DNA of 64,000 bases from Hyphobacterium sp. SN044. GTDB taxonomy: Bacteria > Pseudomonadota > Alphaproteobacteria > Caulobacterales > Maricaulaceae. Shown piece after piece: positions 57,848-64,000 of the stretch (the stretch's first letter is position 1; every line of letters begins with the position of its first letter). The stretch is taken from the NCBI RefSeq assembly GCF_021864465.1, contig NZ_JAKKUV010000001.1, positions 451,895-515,894 on the forward strand, written 5' to 3'. The notes beneath the pieces were generated by a model. It was not told the origin of the DNA, did not search any database, and worked only from the letters and a program-made list of their open reading frames with translations. Position numbers and translations under genes: made by a program.

Positions 57848-58468
57848 TCAGTCCTCTTCGGACTCCTCGCCTTCGGCCGCGATGGCTTCCTTGGTGGCTT
57901 CCAGCTCGTCCGGCTCCTGGCCGGCTTCGAACAGTTCGGCCGCCTGGGCTTCGGCGATCGCGCGGTCTTCGTCGTATTGCGAGGCGATGACGTCTTCGCC
58001 TTTCGCCTGACGCTCCGCTTCTTCTTCGCTGCGGGCGACATTGATCGAAACGGTCACGAACACTTCGGCGTGAAGGCGGATGCGCACTTCATGAACGCCG
58101 AGCGTCTTGATCATTTCCTTCAGGTCGACCTGCGAACGCGCCACGGTCAGGTTGTCGGTCGACACCACATCGGCGATATCGCGCGAATTGACCGAACCGT
58201 AGAGCTGGCCGGTTTCGCCGGCCTGGCGGATCAGCACGTAGGAATTGCCGTCGATCTGCTTGGCGTCTTCCGACGCGGCATCGCGGCGTTCCGCATTGCG
58301 CTTTTCGATGATCTCACGCTCGCGCTCGAACCGGGCCTTGTTGGCGTCGGTCGCACGCAGCGCCTTGTCCTGCGGCAGCAGGAAGTTGCGGGCGAAGCCC
58401 GGCTTCACGGTGACGACGTCACCGATACCGCCGAGATTTTCCACGCGCTCGAGAAGAATGACTTGCAT
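57848..58468 (-). CDS. rplI: 50S ribosomal protein L9, extended C-terminus
   Basis: This 206-residue protein is bL9: [37 protein letters not shown] is the invariant N-terminal domain, the long linking helix follows (about 45-75), and the C-terminal domain has [21 protein letters not shown]-type residues (about 80-148). After residue 148 there is an acidic, Glu/Ala-rich extension ending EEGEESEED that E. coli L9 (149 residues) lacks; extensions of this kind are known in alphaproteobacteria. It binds 23S rRNA near the L1 stalk base. It is the last gene of the ribosomal unit and is followed by a terminator. Confidence 0.97.
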   Translation of the reverse strand: MQVILLERVENLGGIGDVVTVKPGFARNFLLPQDKALRATDANKARFEREREIIEKRNAERRDAASEDAKQIDGNSYVLIRQAGETGQLYGSVNSRDIADVVSTDNLTVARSQVDLKEMIKTLGVHEVRIRLHAEVFVTVSINVARSEEEAERQAKGEDVIASQYDEDRAIAEAQAAELFEAGQEPDELEATKEAIAAEGEESEED

Positions 58469-58478
58469 CTGATCCTCC

Positions 58479-58733
58479 CTACTTCACGGCGTACGGCAGG
58501 AGGGCGAGCTGGCGGGCGCGCTTGATGGCGCGGGCCAGTTCACGCTGCTTCTTCGCCGACACGGCCGTGATGCGGGCCGGGACGATCTTGCCGCGCTCGG
58601 ACATGTAGCGCTGCAGCAGCTTCGGGTCCTTGTAGTCGATCTTCGGCGCGTTTTCGCCGGAGAACGGGCACACCTTCCGGCGGCGCGTGAACGCGCGGCG
58701 GACAGGCAGGTTCGAAATGGTGGTATCAGCCAT
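58479..58733 (-). CDS. rpsR: 30S ribosomal protein S18
   Basis: This 84-residue protein is bS18, with [51 protein letters not shown] as the family core and [19 protein letters not shown] as the standard end. It binds S6 in the platform of the small subunit. One cysteine of the N-terminal segment (KVCPF) is kept. Spacing to rpsF is 11 bases and to rplI ten bases. Confidence 0.98.
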   Translation of the reverse strand: MADTTISNLPVRRAFTRRRKVCPFSGENAPKIDYKDPKLLQRYMSERGKIVPARITAVSAKKQRELARAIKRARQLALLPYAVK

Positions 58734-58744
58734 GATCTGAACTC

Positions 58745-59098
58745 CTAGCGGCGATCGTCGCGGCGGCGGCGATCGTCCTTCTTGGACAGGATCGCGGACG
58801 GTTTCTCGTCCAGCTCGTCGATGCGCAGCGTCATGTGACGGATGATGTCTTCAGACAGGCGCTGACGGCGGTCCAGCTCGGCGATGACGTCGGCCGGAGC
58901 ATCGATGTCGATCAGGCCGTAATGACCCTTGCGGTTCTTCTCGATGCGGTAAGCCAGATTGCGCAGACCCCAGTATTCGGTCTTGGCAACCTTGCCGCCC
59001 TTTTCCTCGATCATGGTTTTCACATCCTCGACCAGCGTCTCGGCCTGGGCAGGCGAGAGGTCCGGACGAGCGATGAAGACGTGCTCGTAGTAAGCCAT
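58745..59098 (-). CDS. rpsF: 30S ribosomal protein S6
   Basis: This 117-residue protein is bS6: [57 protein letters not shown] and [26 protein letters not shown] are all family segments, followed by a basic C-terminal tail ([12 protein letters not shown]). It pairs with S18 in the 30S platform. The start at 59098 is fixed by GGAAGGGAG just upstream and by the family N-terminus; an upstream in-frame extension is not credible. It opens the rpsF-rpsR-rplI unit. Confidence 0.98.
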   Translation of the reverse strand: MAYYEHVFIARPDLSPAQAETLVEDVKTMIEEKGGKVAKTEYWGLRNLAYRIEKNRKGHYGLIDIDAPADVIAELDRRQRLSEDIIRHMTLRIDELDEKPSAILSKKDDRRRRDDRR

Positions 59099-59276
59099 TG
59101 GGCTCCCTTCCTTATGGACTGCGGCGCGTTGGAACCGAAGGGCCGGATTCCGCGGCGGTGGCTCCCCATTCGCGTAACGGCACCATGCCGTCACATGTCG
59201 GTGGAATGAGGACCGCAATCGCTCAAGAGGCGCGCAGGTAGCCGATTGCGCCGCAAAGGGCAAGGGAGAAGGGCGG

Positions 59277-59558
59277 TCAGGCCTTCCGGCTGCGCTTATG
59301 CCGGAAGGCAATGATCTCCATCACGCCGTCCCGAACGCGGTAGTGAAGAACGTGATGCCCGGATCGAAAGCGGCGAACCTTGCCCTCAAATCCGTCGATC
59401 AAGACGCCGAGTTCCGGGTGATTGGCGATCTGTTCGCATGTGGCGCGCAGTCCGTCGATGTATGCAATCGCCTGCGCATCACCCCATTGCTCGACGGTAT
59501 AGTGCGCGATGGCCTCAATATCCGAGGCAGCCTCACGAGATAGTCTGAAGCGAGGCAC
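59277..59558 (-). CDS. RelE/ParE-family toxin
   Basis: This 93-residue protein is a RelE/ParE toxin-like domain: FRLSREAASDIEAIAHYTVEQWGDAQAIAYIDGLRATCEQIANHPELG, then RRFRSGHHVLHYRVRDGVMEIIAFRHKR. The ARLYHRK-like residues of ParE are replaced by the FRHKR end; ParE toxins inhibit gyrase, RelE toxins cleave mRNA. GTG at 59558 is the start and it follows the antitoxin stop immediately (stop TAA at 59561-59559). It lies between rpsF and the fab cluster. Confidence 0.85.
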   Translation of the reverse strand: MPRFRLSREAASDIEAIAHYTVEQWGDAQAIAYIDGLRATCEQIANHPELGVLIDGFEGKVRRFRSGHHVLHYRVRDGVMEIIAFRHKRSRKA

Positions 59559-59819
59559 TTATTTCGCGAGACGCGACTTCAAATCGTCGAAGAAGGTCGC
59601 CCCGTCGACGGTGCGGCCGGCATCAAGGTCAGCAAGCCCCTTCTCGATCTTGTATCGCTCGATTTCCGCGACCTGGAATGCCAGTTCGGCATACTCCGCC
59701 TCCGAGATCATCACGGCCGTGGCGCGGCCATGCTTCTCGATGCGGACGGGTTCGCGTTGTGCGGCGTCGAGCAATTCCCCGAAACGGTTCTTGGCATCGG
59801 CCGCTGAAAACGTGCGCAT
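59559..59819 (-). CDS. Phd/YefM-family antitoxin
   Basis: This 86-residue protein is an antitoxin of the Phd/YefM type: MRTFSAADAKNRFGELLDAAQREPVRIEKHGRATAVMISEAEYAEL is the N-terminal dimerisation and DNA-binding part, followed by a C-terminal tail (YKIEKGLADLDAGRTVDGATFFDDLKSRLAK) that would bind the toxin. The pairing with a ParE toxin instead of a Doc or YoeB toxin is common in alphaproteobacteria. Upstream are repeated GCCAA sites and an inverted repeat, a likely autoregulatory operator. Confidence 0.88.
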   Translation of the reverse strand: MRTFSAADAKNRFGELLDAAQREPVRIEKHGRATAVMISEAEYAELAFQVAEIERYKIEKGLADLDAGRTVDGATFFDDLKSRLAK

Positions 59820-59839
59820 GAGGGACCCTCCAGCATTTT

Positions 59840-59872
59840 GACCATTTTAGCCAATTTAGCCAAAATGGCCAA
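59840..59872. promoter_or_regulatory. Toxin-antitoxin operator with three GCCAA repeats
   Basis: Direct repeats GCCAA begin at 59850, 59859 and 59868 with a nine-base period, and CCATTTT (59842-59848) forms an inverted repeat with AAAATGG (59862-59868). The site lies 21 bases before the antitoxin start and would bind the antitoxin or toxin-antitoxin complex. Confidence 0.65.
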
Positions 59873-60037
59873 TCACTCCGCCTCCTCGCAATACCGGCCG
59901 GCCATCACGAAGGTGCCGCCGCGTTCCTCGCAGGCCTTGATCGGATCGAAGATGATACCGATTGCCACGACGATCGCCCCGCCGACGAGCAGGAAGAGGA
60001 TCACTGAAAGGAATCGTTTCGCGAGCGGTCGTCTCAT
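59873..60037 (-). CDS. Small membrane protein, 54 residues, with a Cys pair
   Basis: A 54-residue frame lies upstream of the toxin-antitoxin pair on the same strand. It reads MRRPLAKRFLSVILFLLVGG at the start, with one membrane helix (FLSVILFLLVGGAIVVAIGIIF) after a basic N-terminus, and ends with two cysteines about 16 residues apart (CEERGGTFVMAGRYCEEAE). The topology rule (basic inside) puts the Cys tail outside, where it could form a disulfide. Small proteins of this form with a Cys-x-x-x-GG-x-F-x-x-x-x-x-x-C tail are, as far as I know, seen in alphaproteobacteria without a name. The start has only CGGG ahead of it. Confidence 0.6.
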   Translation of the reverse strand: MRRPLAKRFLSVILFLLVGGAIVVAIGIIFDPIKACEERGGTFVMAGRYCEEAE

Positions 60038-60182
60038 CCCGGGAACATATCAAATGAACGCGCGTCGATGAATTGAACGCGGTTCACTGGCAAGCATGCG
60101 CCGTTCGCGGCTTGCCAGCGCGCGCTTGCCCGGTCTATCGACGGAGCAACGAGGAACGAAAACACCGGGGGTACGACCCGCC

Positions 60183-61127
60183 ATGACACTCGCATTCGTG
60201 TTTCCCGGACAGGGAAGCCAGGCCGTCGGCATGGGCAAGGGACTGGCCGAATCCTTTCCCGAAGCCCGCGCCGTATTCGATGAGGTCGACGCCGCGCTTG
60301 GTCAGAAACTGTCCGCTCTGATGTGGGACGGCCCGGCCGACGAACTGACGCTGACCGAGAATGCCCAGCCGGCCATCATGGCCACCAGCCTCGCCGTAAT
60401 GCGTGTACTGGAAAGCGAGTTCGCCGTGACGGCTGATGCAGCGAAATTCGTTGCCGGTCACTCACTCGGCGAATATTCCGCGCTTGCCGCCGCCGGAGCG
60501 CTTTCGCTGACCGATGCTGCGAAACTGCTGAAACTGCGCGGACAGGCGATGCAGAAAGCCGTGCCGGTCGGCGAGGGAGCGATGGCCGCGCTGATCGGGG
60601 CTGATCTCGATCAGGCCGAAAAGGCCGCCGCCGCTGGGTCGGCGCAAGGCGTCTGCCAGGTCGCCAATGACAATGCCCCCGGCCAGGTCGTCATTTCCGG
60701 CGCCAAGACCGCGGTCGATGCCGCGATTGCTGCCGCGCAGGAAATGGGCGTGAAGCGCGCGATGCAGCTGCCGGTCTCCGCGCCCTTCCATTGCGCGCTG
60801 ATGCAGCCGGCCGCCGACGCCATGGCCGAAGCGCTCGCCGCGGCCAGCATTTCTGCGCCGCGCGTCCCGGTCGTCGTGAATGTGCGCGCCCGTCCGGAGA
60901 GCGATCCCGAAGCGATCCGCAATCTGCTCGTCGAGCAGGTCACGGGCCGCGTCCGCTGGCGCGAAAGCGTCGAGTGGATGGCGGGTGAAGGCGGCATCGC
61001 CACCTTCGCCGAAGCGGGCGGGAAGGTGCTGACCGGCATGCTCAAGCGCATCGCGCCGGACGCCGCAGGCGTGACGCTCGTCGGCGCAGACGACATCGTG
61101 AATTTCGCAGCTTCCGTGAAAGGATAG
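60183..61127 (+). CDS. fabD: Malonyl-CoA:ACP transacylase
   Basis: This 314-residue enzyme loads malonyl groups on ACP for fatty acid synthesis. MTLAFVFPGQGSQAVGMGKGL is the family start; the nucleophile is Ser94 in GHSLGEYSALAAAG; NDNAPGQVVISG and PVSAPFHCALM carry the His (in SAPFHCALM) and other catalytic parts. The start at 60183 excludes a basic upstream stretch. It heads the fabD-fabG-acpP-fabF-mltG run in the standard order. Confidence 0.97.
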   Translation: MTLAFVFPGQGSQAVGMGKGLAESFPEARAVFDEVDAALGQKLSALMWDGPADELTLTENAQPAIMATSLAVMRVLESEFAVTADAAKFVAGHSLGEYSALAAAGALSLTDAAKLLKLRGQAMQKAVPVGEGAMAALIGADLDQAEKAAAAGSAQGVCQVANDNAPGQVVISGAKTAVDAAIAAAQEMGVKRAMQLPVSAPFHCALMQPAADAMAEALAAASISAPRVPVVVNVRARPESDPEAIRNLLVEQVTGRVRWRESVEWMAGEGGIATFAEAGGKVLTGMLKRIAPDAAGVTLVGADDIVNFAASVKG

Positions 61128-61132
61128 CGATC

Positions 61133-61870
61133 ATGTTCTCACTCGAAGGCAAGAACGCGCTCGTCACCGGCGCCACTGGCGGCATCGGCGGCGATATCGC
61201 CCGCGCGCTCCATGCCCAGGGCGCGACCGTCGCCCTGTCCGGCACACGGAAGGAAAAACTCGACGCGCTTGCGGCCGAACTCGGTGACCGCGTCCACGTG
61301 CTGCCGTGCAATCTGTCCGACGGTGAAGCCGTCGACGCGCTGCCGAAACAGGCGGCCGAGGCGATGGGCTCGCTCGACATCCTCGTCGCCAATGCCGGCA
61401 TCACCAAAGACCAGCTTCTTATGCGCATGAAGGACGAGGACTGGTCTGACGTGCTGAAGGTCAATCTGGAAAGCTATTTCCGCCTGTCCCGCGCCGCGCT
61501 GCGCGGCATGATGAAGTCCCGGTGGGGCCGCATCATCGGCATCACGTCCGTGGTCGGCGTCACCGGCAATCCGGGCCAGACGAATTATTCCGCCTCCAAG
61601 GCCGGCATGATCGGCTTCTCCAAATCGCTCGCCCAGGAAGTCGCCTCGCGTGGCGTGACGGTGAATTGCGTCGCGCCCGGCTTCATCGCCTCGCCGATGA
61701 CCGACGCGCTGACCGACGACCAGAAGGCGGCGATCCTCAACAAGATTCCTTCCGGCGATCTTGGCAGCGGCGCGGATATCGCCGCGGCCGTCGCCTATCT
61801 TGCCAGCGACGAGGCGCGATACGTCACCGGTGTGACGTTGCACGTCAACGGCGGAATGGCGATGATCTAG
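61133..61870 (+). CDS. fabG: 3-oxoacyl-ACP reductase
   Basis: This 245-residue SDR reduces 3-oxoacyl-ACP with NADPH. It has [20 protein letters not shown] for cofactor binding, [13 protein letters not shown] typical of FabG, and the catalytic Tyr152-x3-Lys156 in [19 protein letters not shown]. The C-terminus ends [15 protein letters not shown]. It begins five bases after fabD and is followed by a 160-base gap with the acpP promoter. Confidence 0.97.
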   Translation: MFSLEGKNALVTGATGGIGGDIARALHAQGATVALSGTRKEKLDALAAELGDRVHVLPCNLSDGEAVDALPKQAAEAMGSLDILVANAGITKDQLLMRMKDEDWSDVLKVNLESYFRLSRAALRGMMKSRWGRIIGITSVVGVTGNPGQTNYSASKAGMIGFSKSLAQEVASRGVTVNCVAPGFIASPMTDALTDDQKAAILNKIPSGDLGSGADIAAAVAYLASDEARYVTGVTLHVNGGMAMI

Positions 61871-62034
61871 GGAAGAAATTCGGACGTGTCCGGGCCCGCC
61901 CGGACCGTCTGGCATTGCGTGGGGCTTCGTGTTACCAGCCCCGCATCATCAGGTTGGAAGCGCGTGTCTTTGGCGCTTCCCGCTCGCATCGGCGCCGCGT
62001 AAGGTTTCAGCGGCTAGAACAAAAGGACTGCCCC

Positions 62035-62271
62035 ATGTCTGATGTCTTTGAACGGGTCCAGAAGATCGTTGTCGAGCACCTCGACGTCGAAGAGGACAAG
62101 GTCACGGAAAAGGCCAGCTTCATTGATGATCTCGGCGCGGACTCGCTCGACAATGTCGAGCTCGTCATGGCGTTCGAGGAAGAGTTCGATATTGAAATCC
62201 CGGACGACGCTGCGGAACACATCCAGACCGTTGGCGACGCCGTGAAGTTCATCTCTGAAAAGGTCAACTAA
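62035..62271 (+). CDS. acpP: Acyl carrier protein
   Basis: This 78-residue acidic helical protein carries acyl chains on a phosphopantetheine attached to Ser37 in [21 protein letters not shown]. The N-terminus [19 protein letters not shown] and the end ISEKVN are typical of AcpP. AAAAGGACT precedes the ATG. It is located between fabG and fabF, in the canonical order. Confidence 0.98.
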   Translation: MSDVFERVQKIVVEHLDVEEDKVTEKASFIDDLGADSLDNVELVMAFEEEFDIEIPDDAAEHIQTVGDAVKFISEKVN

Positions 62272-62284
62272 GACCGGGTTTTCG

Positions 62285-63568
62285 ATGCGCCGCGTCGTCG
62301 TCACAGGTCTGGGTCTGGTCACACCGCTCGGTTGCGGTGTGGATCTGGTCTGGAAACGGCTTCTTGCGGGCCAGTCGGGCATCCGCCGGATCGATCATTT
62401 CGACGTCGAGGATCTCGGCTCGAAGATCGCCGGCATCGTCCCCCGCCATGACGGGCGGGGCGGCGGTGGCCCGGACGTGGAGGGGAGTTTCGACCCCGAC
62501 GCGATCATGAGTCCGCGCGAGCAGCGGCGCATCGACGACTTCATGCTCTACGGCATCGCGGCGGCTGACGCCGCGATCGCCGATTCCGGCTGGCAGCCGG
62601 AGTCTGAGGAAGACCGCGAACGCGCCGGCGTGCTGATCGGTTCTGGAACCGGCGGTCTCGAAACCACCTACAACGCATCGATCACGCTAAGGGAAGAAGG
62701 TCCGCGGCGCCTGTCGCCCTTCGCCATTCCCGGCATGATCATCAATCTGGCGTCTGGCCAGGTCTCGATCCGTCACGGGCTGAAAGGTCCGAACCATTCC
62801 GTCGTCACGGCCTGTTCGACCGGCGCCCACGCGATCGGCGATGCTGCGCGGCTGATCCAGTATGGCGACGCCGACATCATGGTCGCGGGCGGTGCGGAGG
62901 CGGCCATCTGCCGCCTCGGCGTGGGCTGTTTCGTGGCAGCCCGTGCCATGTCGACCGGGTTCAACGACACGCCGGAGAAGGCCTCCCGTCCCTATGACAA
63001 GGACCGCGACGGCTTCGTCATGGGCGAAGGCGCGGGCATTCTCGTGCTCGAGGAATACGAACACGCCAAGGCGCGCGGCGCGAAGATCTACGCCGAAGTG
63101 TCCGGCTATGGTCTCTCGGGCGATGCTTTTCACATCACCGCACCGGCCGAAGACGGCAATGGCGGCTACCGCTCCATGCGCGCCGCGCTCAAGCGTGCCG
63201 GCCTCGAACCGGCCGATATCGATTACGTCAACGCCCACGGCACCTCGACTCCGAAAGGCGACGAGATTGAACTCCGGGCGGTCGAACGCCTGTTCGGCGA
63301 TGGTTCGAAGAATCTCGTCATGTCGTCGACCAAATCGGCGATCGGACATCTGCTCGGCGCGGCCGGTGCGGTGGAAGCGATCTTTTCGATTCTCGCCATC
63401 CGCGACGGCATCTGTCCGCCGACGCTCAATCTCGACAATCCGTCGGTCGAGACACCCATCAATCTCGCACCCAAGGTCGCCGTAGAGCGGCCGGTGCGCG
63501 CTGCGCTGTCGAACTCCTTCGGGTTCGGCGGCACCAATGCTTCGGTCGTTTTCAAGTCCGTCGCGTGA
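62285..63568 (+). CDS. fabF: Beta-ketoacyl-ACP synthase II
   Basis: This 427-residue condensing enzyme extends acyl-ACP with malonyl-ACP. The nucleophile is Cys177 in VTACSTGAHAIGDAA, and the two catalytic His residues are in NAHGTSTPKGD and SAIGHLLGAAGAVE. The N-terminus MRRVVVTGLGLVTPLG and the end SFGFGGTNASVVF are standard. It starts 13 bases after acpP and is followed 28 bases later by mltG. Confidence 0.97.
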   Translation: MRRVVVTGLGLVTPLGCGVDLVWKRLLAGQSGIRRIDHFDVEDLGSKIAGIVPRHDGRGGGGPDVEGSFDPDAIMSPREQRRIDDFMLYGIAAADAAIADSGWQPESEEDRERAGVLIGSGTGGLETTYNASITLREEGPRRLSPFAIPGMIINLASGQVSIRHGLKGPNHSVVTACSTGAHAIGDAARLIQYGDADIMVAGGAEAAICRLGVGCFVAARAMSTGFNDTPEKASRPYDKDRDGFVMGEGAGILVLEEYEHAKARGAKIYAEVSGYGLSGDAFHITAPAEDGNGGYRSMRAALKRAGLEPADIDYVNAHGTSTPKGDEIELRAVERLFGDGSKNLVMSSTKSAIGHLLGAAGAVEAIFSILAIRDGICPPTLNLDNPSVETPINLAPKVAVERPVRAALSNSFGFGGTNASVVFKSVA

Positions 63569-63596
63569 ACCGGAGCGCGGGGGAGGCGCACCCGTG

Positions 63597-64000
63597 ATGA
63601 GCGTCCGTCATCCGTCCGAGTCCGATCCGCGCAGCGGCCGCGTTCTTGTCGCCCTGCTTGGCTTTCTGGTCGTCCTGATCCTCGCTGGCGCCGGCGTGGC
63701 CTTCTTCGCCTGGTCCTGGGTCCAGTCGAAGTTCGACGCCCCCGGGCCCGCAGTGGAGGAGACCATCGTGGTCATCCCGCGCGGTGAGGGCCTGATCCAG
63801 ATCGCCAATCGGTTCGAGCGCGAAGGCGTCGTGTCGGACGCCCGGCTCTTCCGTCTGTTGGTGACGCTGGAGGAAGCCGACCGCGACCTGCGCGCCGGAG
63901 AATACGCCTTCCCGCCGGAAGCCTCGATGCGCGACATCCTGGAACAGGTTCGCGAAGGCGTGGTCGTGCAATACCCGATCACCTTCGCCGAAGGCCTGAC
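63597..64000 (+). CDS. mltG: Endolytic transglycosylase MltG, cut by the window edge
   Basis: The first 134 residues are visible; the C-terminus lies outside. MltG cleaves nascent peptidoglycan and ends glycan strand synthesis. The visible part has a cytosolic head, one membrane helix (VLVALLGFLVVLILAGAGVAFFAWSWV) and the start of the periplasmic LysM-like region (VVIPRGEGLIQIANRFEREGVVSDARLFRLLV...). Its position directly after fabF agrees with the usual fab-mltG order. An in-frame GTG one codon earlier is an alternative start. Confidence 0.9.
   Translation, partial: MSVRHPSESDPRSGRVLVALLGFLVVLILAGAGVAFFAWSWVQSKFDAPGPAVEETIVVIPRGEGLIQIANRFEREGVVSDARLFRLLVTLEEADRDLRAGEYAFPPEASMRDILEQVREGVVVQYPITFAEGL

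Overview
The window is 64 kb of GC-rich, densely coding DNA from an alphaproteobacterium. It carries no rRNA, tRNA, CRISPR array, prophage or complete insertion sequence that I can see. Several gene neighbourhoods fit the Caulobacterales/Hyphomonadales-Maricaulales branch: gppA-rlmE followed by guaB-MAPEG-rsmB-guaA; a YfgM-like gene with bamB and der; rpsF-rpsR-rplI-dnaB-alr-radA-cvpA-purF; and fabD-fabG-acpP-fabF-mltG. The placement is inferred from gene content and order, not from a tree.

Layout. 1-9.6 kb: a cell-surface acylation pair (MBOAT acyltransferase plus a secreted SGNH-like protein) next to a methyltransferase, then a LysR regulator, small exported proteins, a quinone reductase and an Ntn-type isoaspartyl peptidase. 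9.7-14.7 kb: the last two dedicated steps of tyrosine breakdown (hmgA, fahA) enclose a complete carbonic anhydrase-SbtA-SbtB bicarbonate cassette. 15-29.7 kb: hspQ, gppA-type phosphatase and rlmE, then a 5.6-kb accessory island holding a single-chain nuclease-methyltransferase restriction enzyme and a DUF559 nuclease gene bracketed by long direct repeats, then the guaB-guaA purine block and a serine hydrolase. 29.7-42.4 kb: cold-shock protein, SlyX, hydrolases and several regulators (two TetR, one LytTR, one LysR) with clear palindromic operators, a TetR-controlled cluster of VOC/AHSA1/DUF1428 proteins, a Thermus-type NADP isocitrate dehydrogenase and YceI. 42.4-45.7 kb: two look-alike three-gene modules (small membrane protein, ECF sigma factor, short membrane putative anti-sigma factor) on either side of an NnrU-family gene. 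45.8-64 kb: housekeeping genes (panB, BamB/Der, purF, radA, alr, dnaB, ribosomal S6/S18/L9, fatty-acid synthesis), interrupted by a ParDE-type toxin-antitoxin pair and an unannotated 54-residue membrane protein.

Intergenic gaps are filled by at least five families of dispersed GC-rich palindromic repeats (called R1-R5 here). They account for nearly all non-coding stretches above 300 bases. R1 is the stem-type repeat built on ccctcccc..ggggaggg with a gggagcggggtggggtga tail. R2 starts cccacccgccggccgaac. R3 is cccggacggcgaagccgg plus ccccggtcttcgc..gaaaccgggg. R4 is the cctcgcccc..gagggtggcgcg..ttctcccc type. R5 is a set of short perfect palindromes such as ttcccgcgaaagcgggaa.

The most interesting signals are the bicarbonate cassette inside the tyrosine pathway, the duplicated sigma/membrane modules that share a 14-base upstream element, the repeat-bracketed nuclease island, and a set of sharply defined operators beside regulators of unknown ligand.
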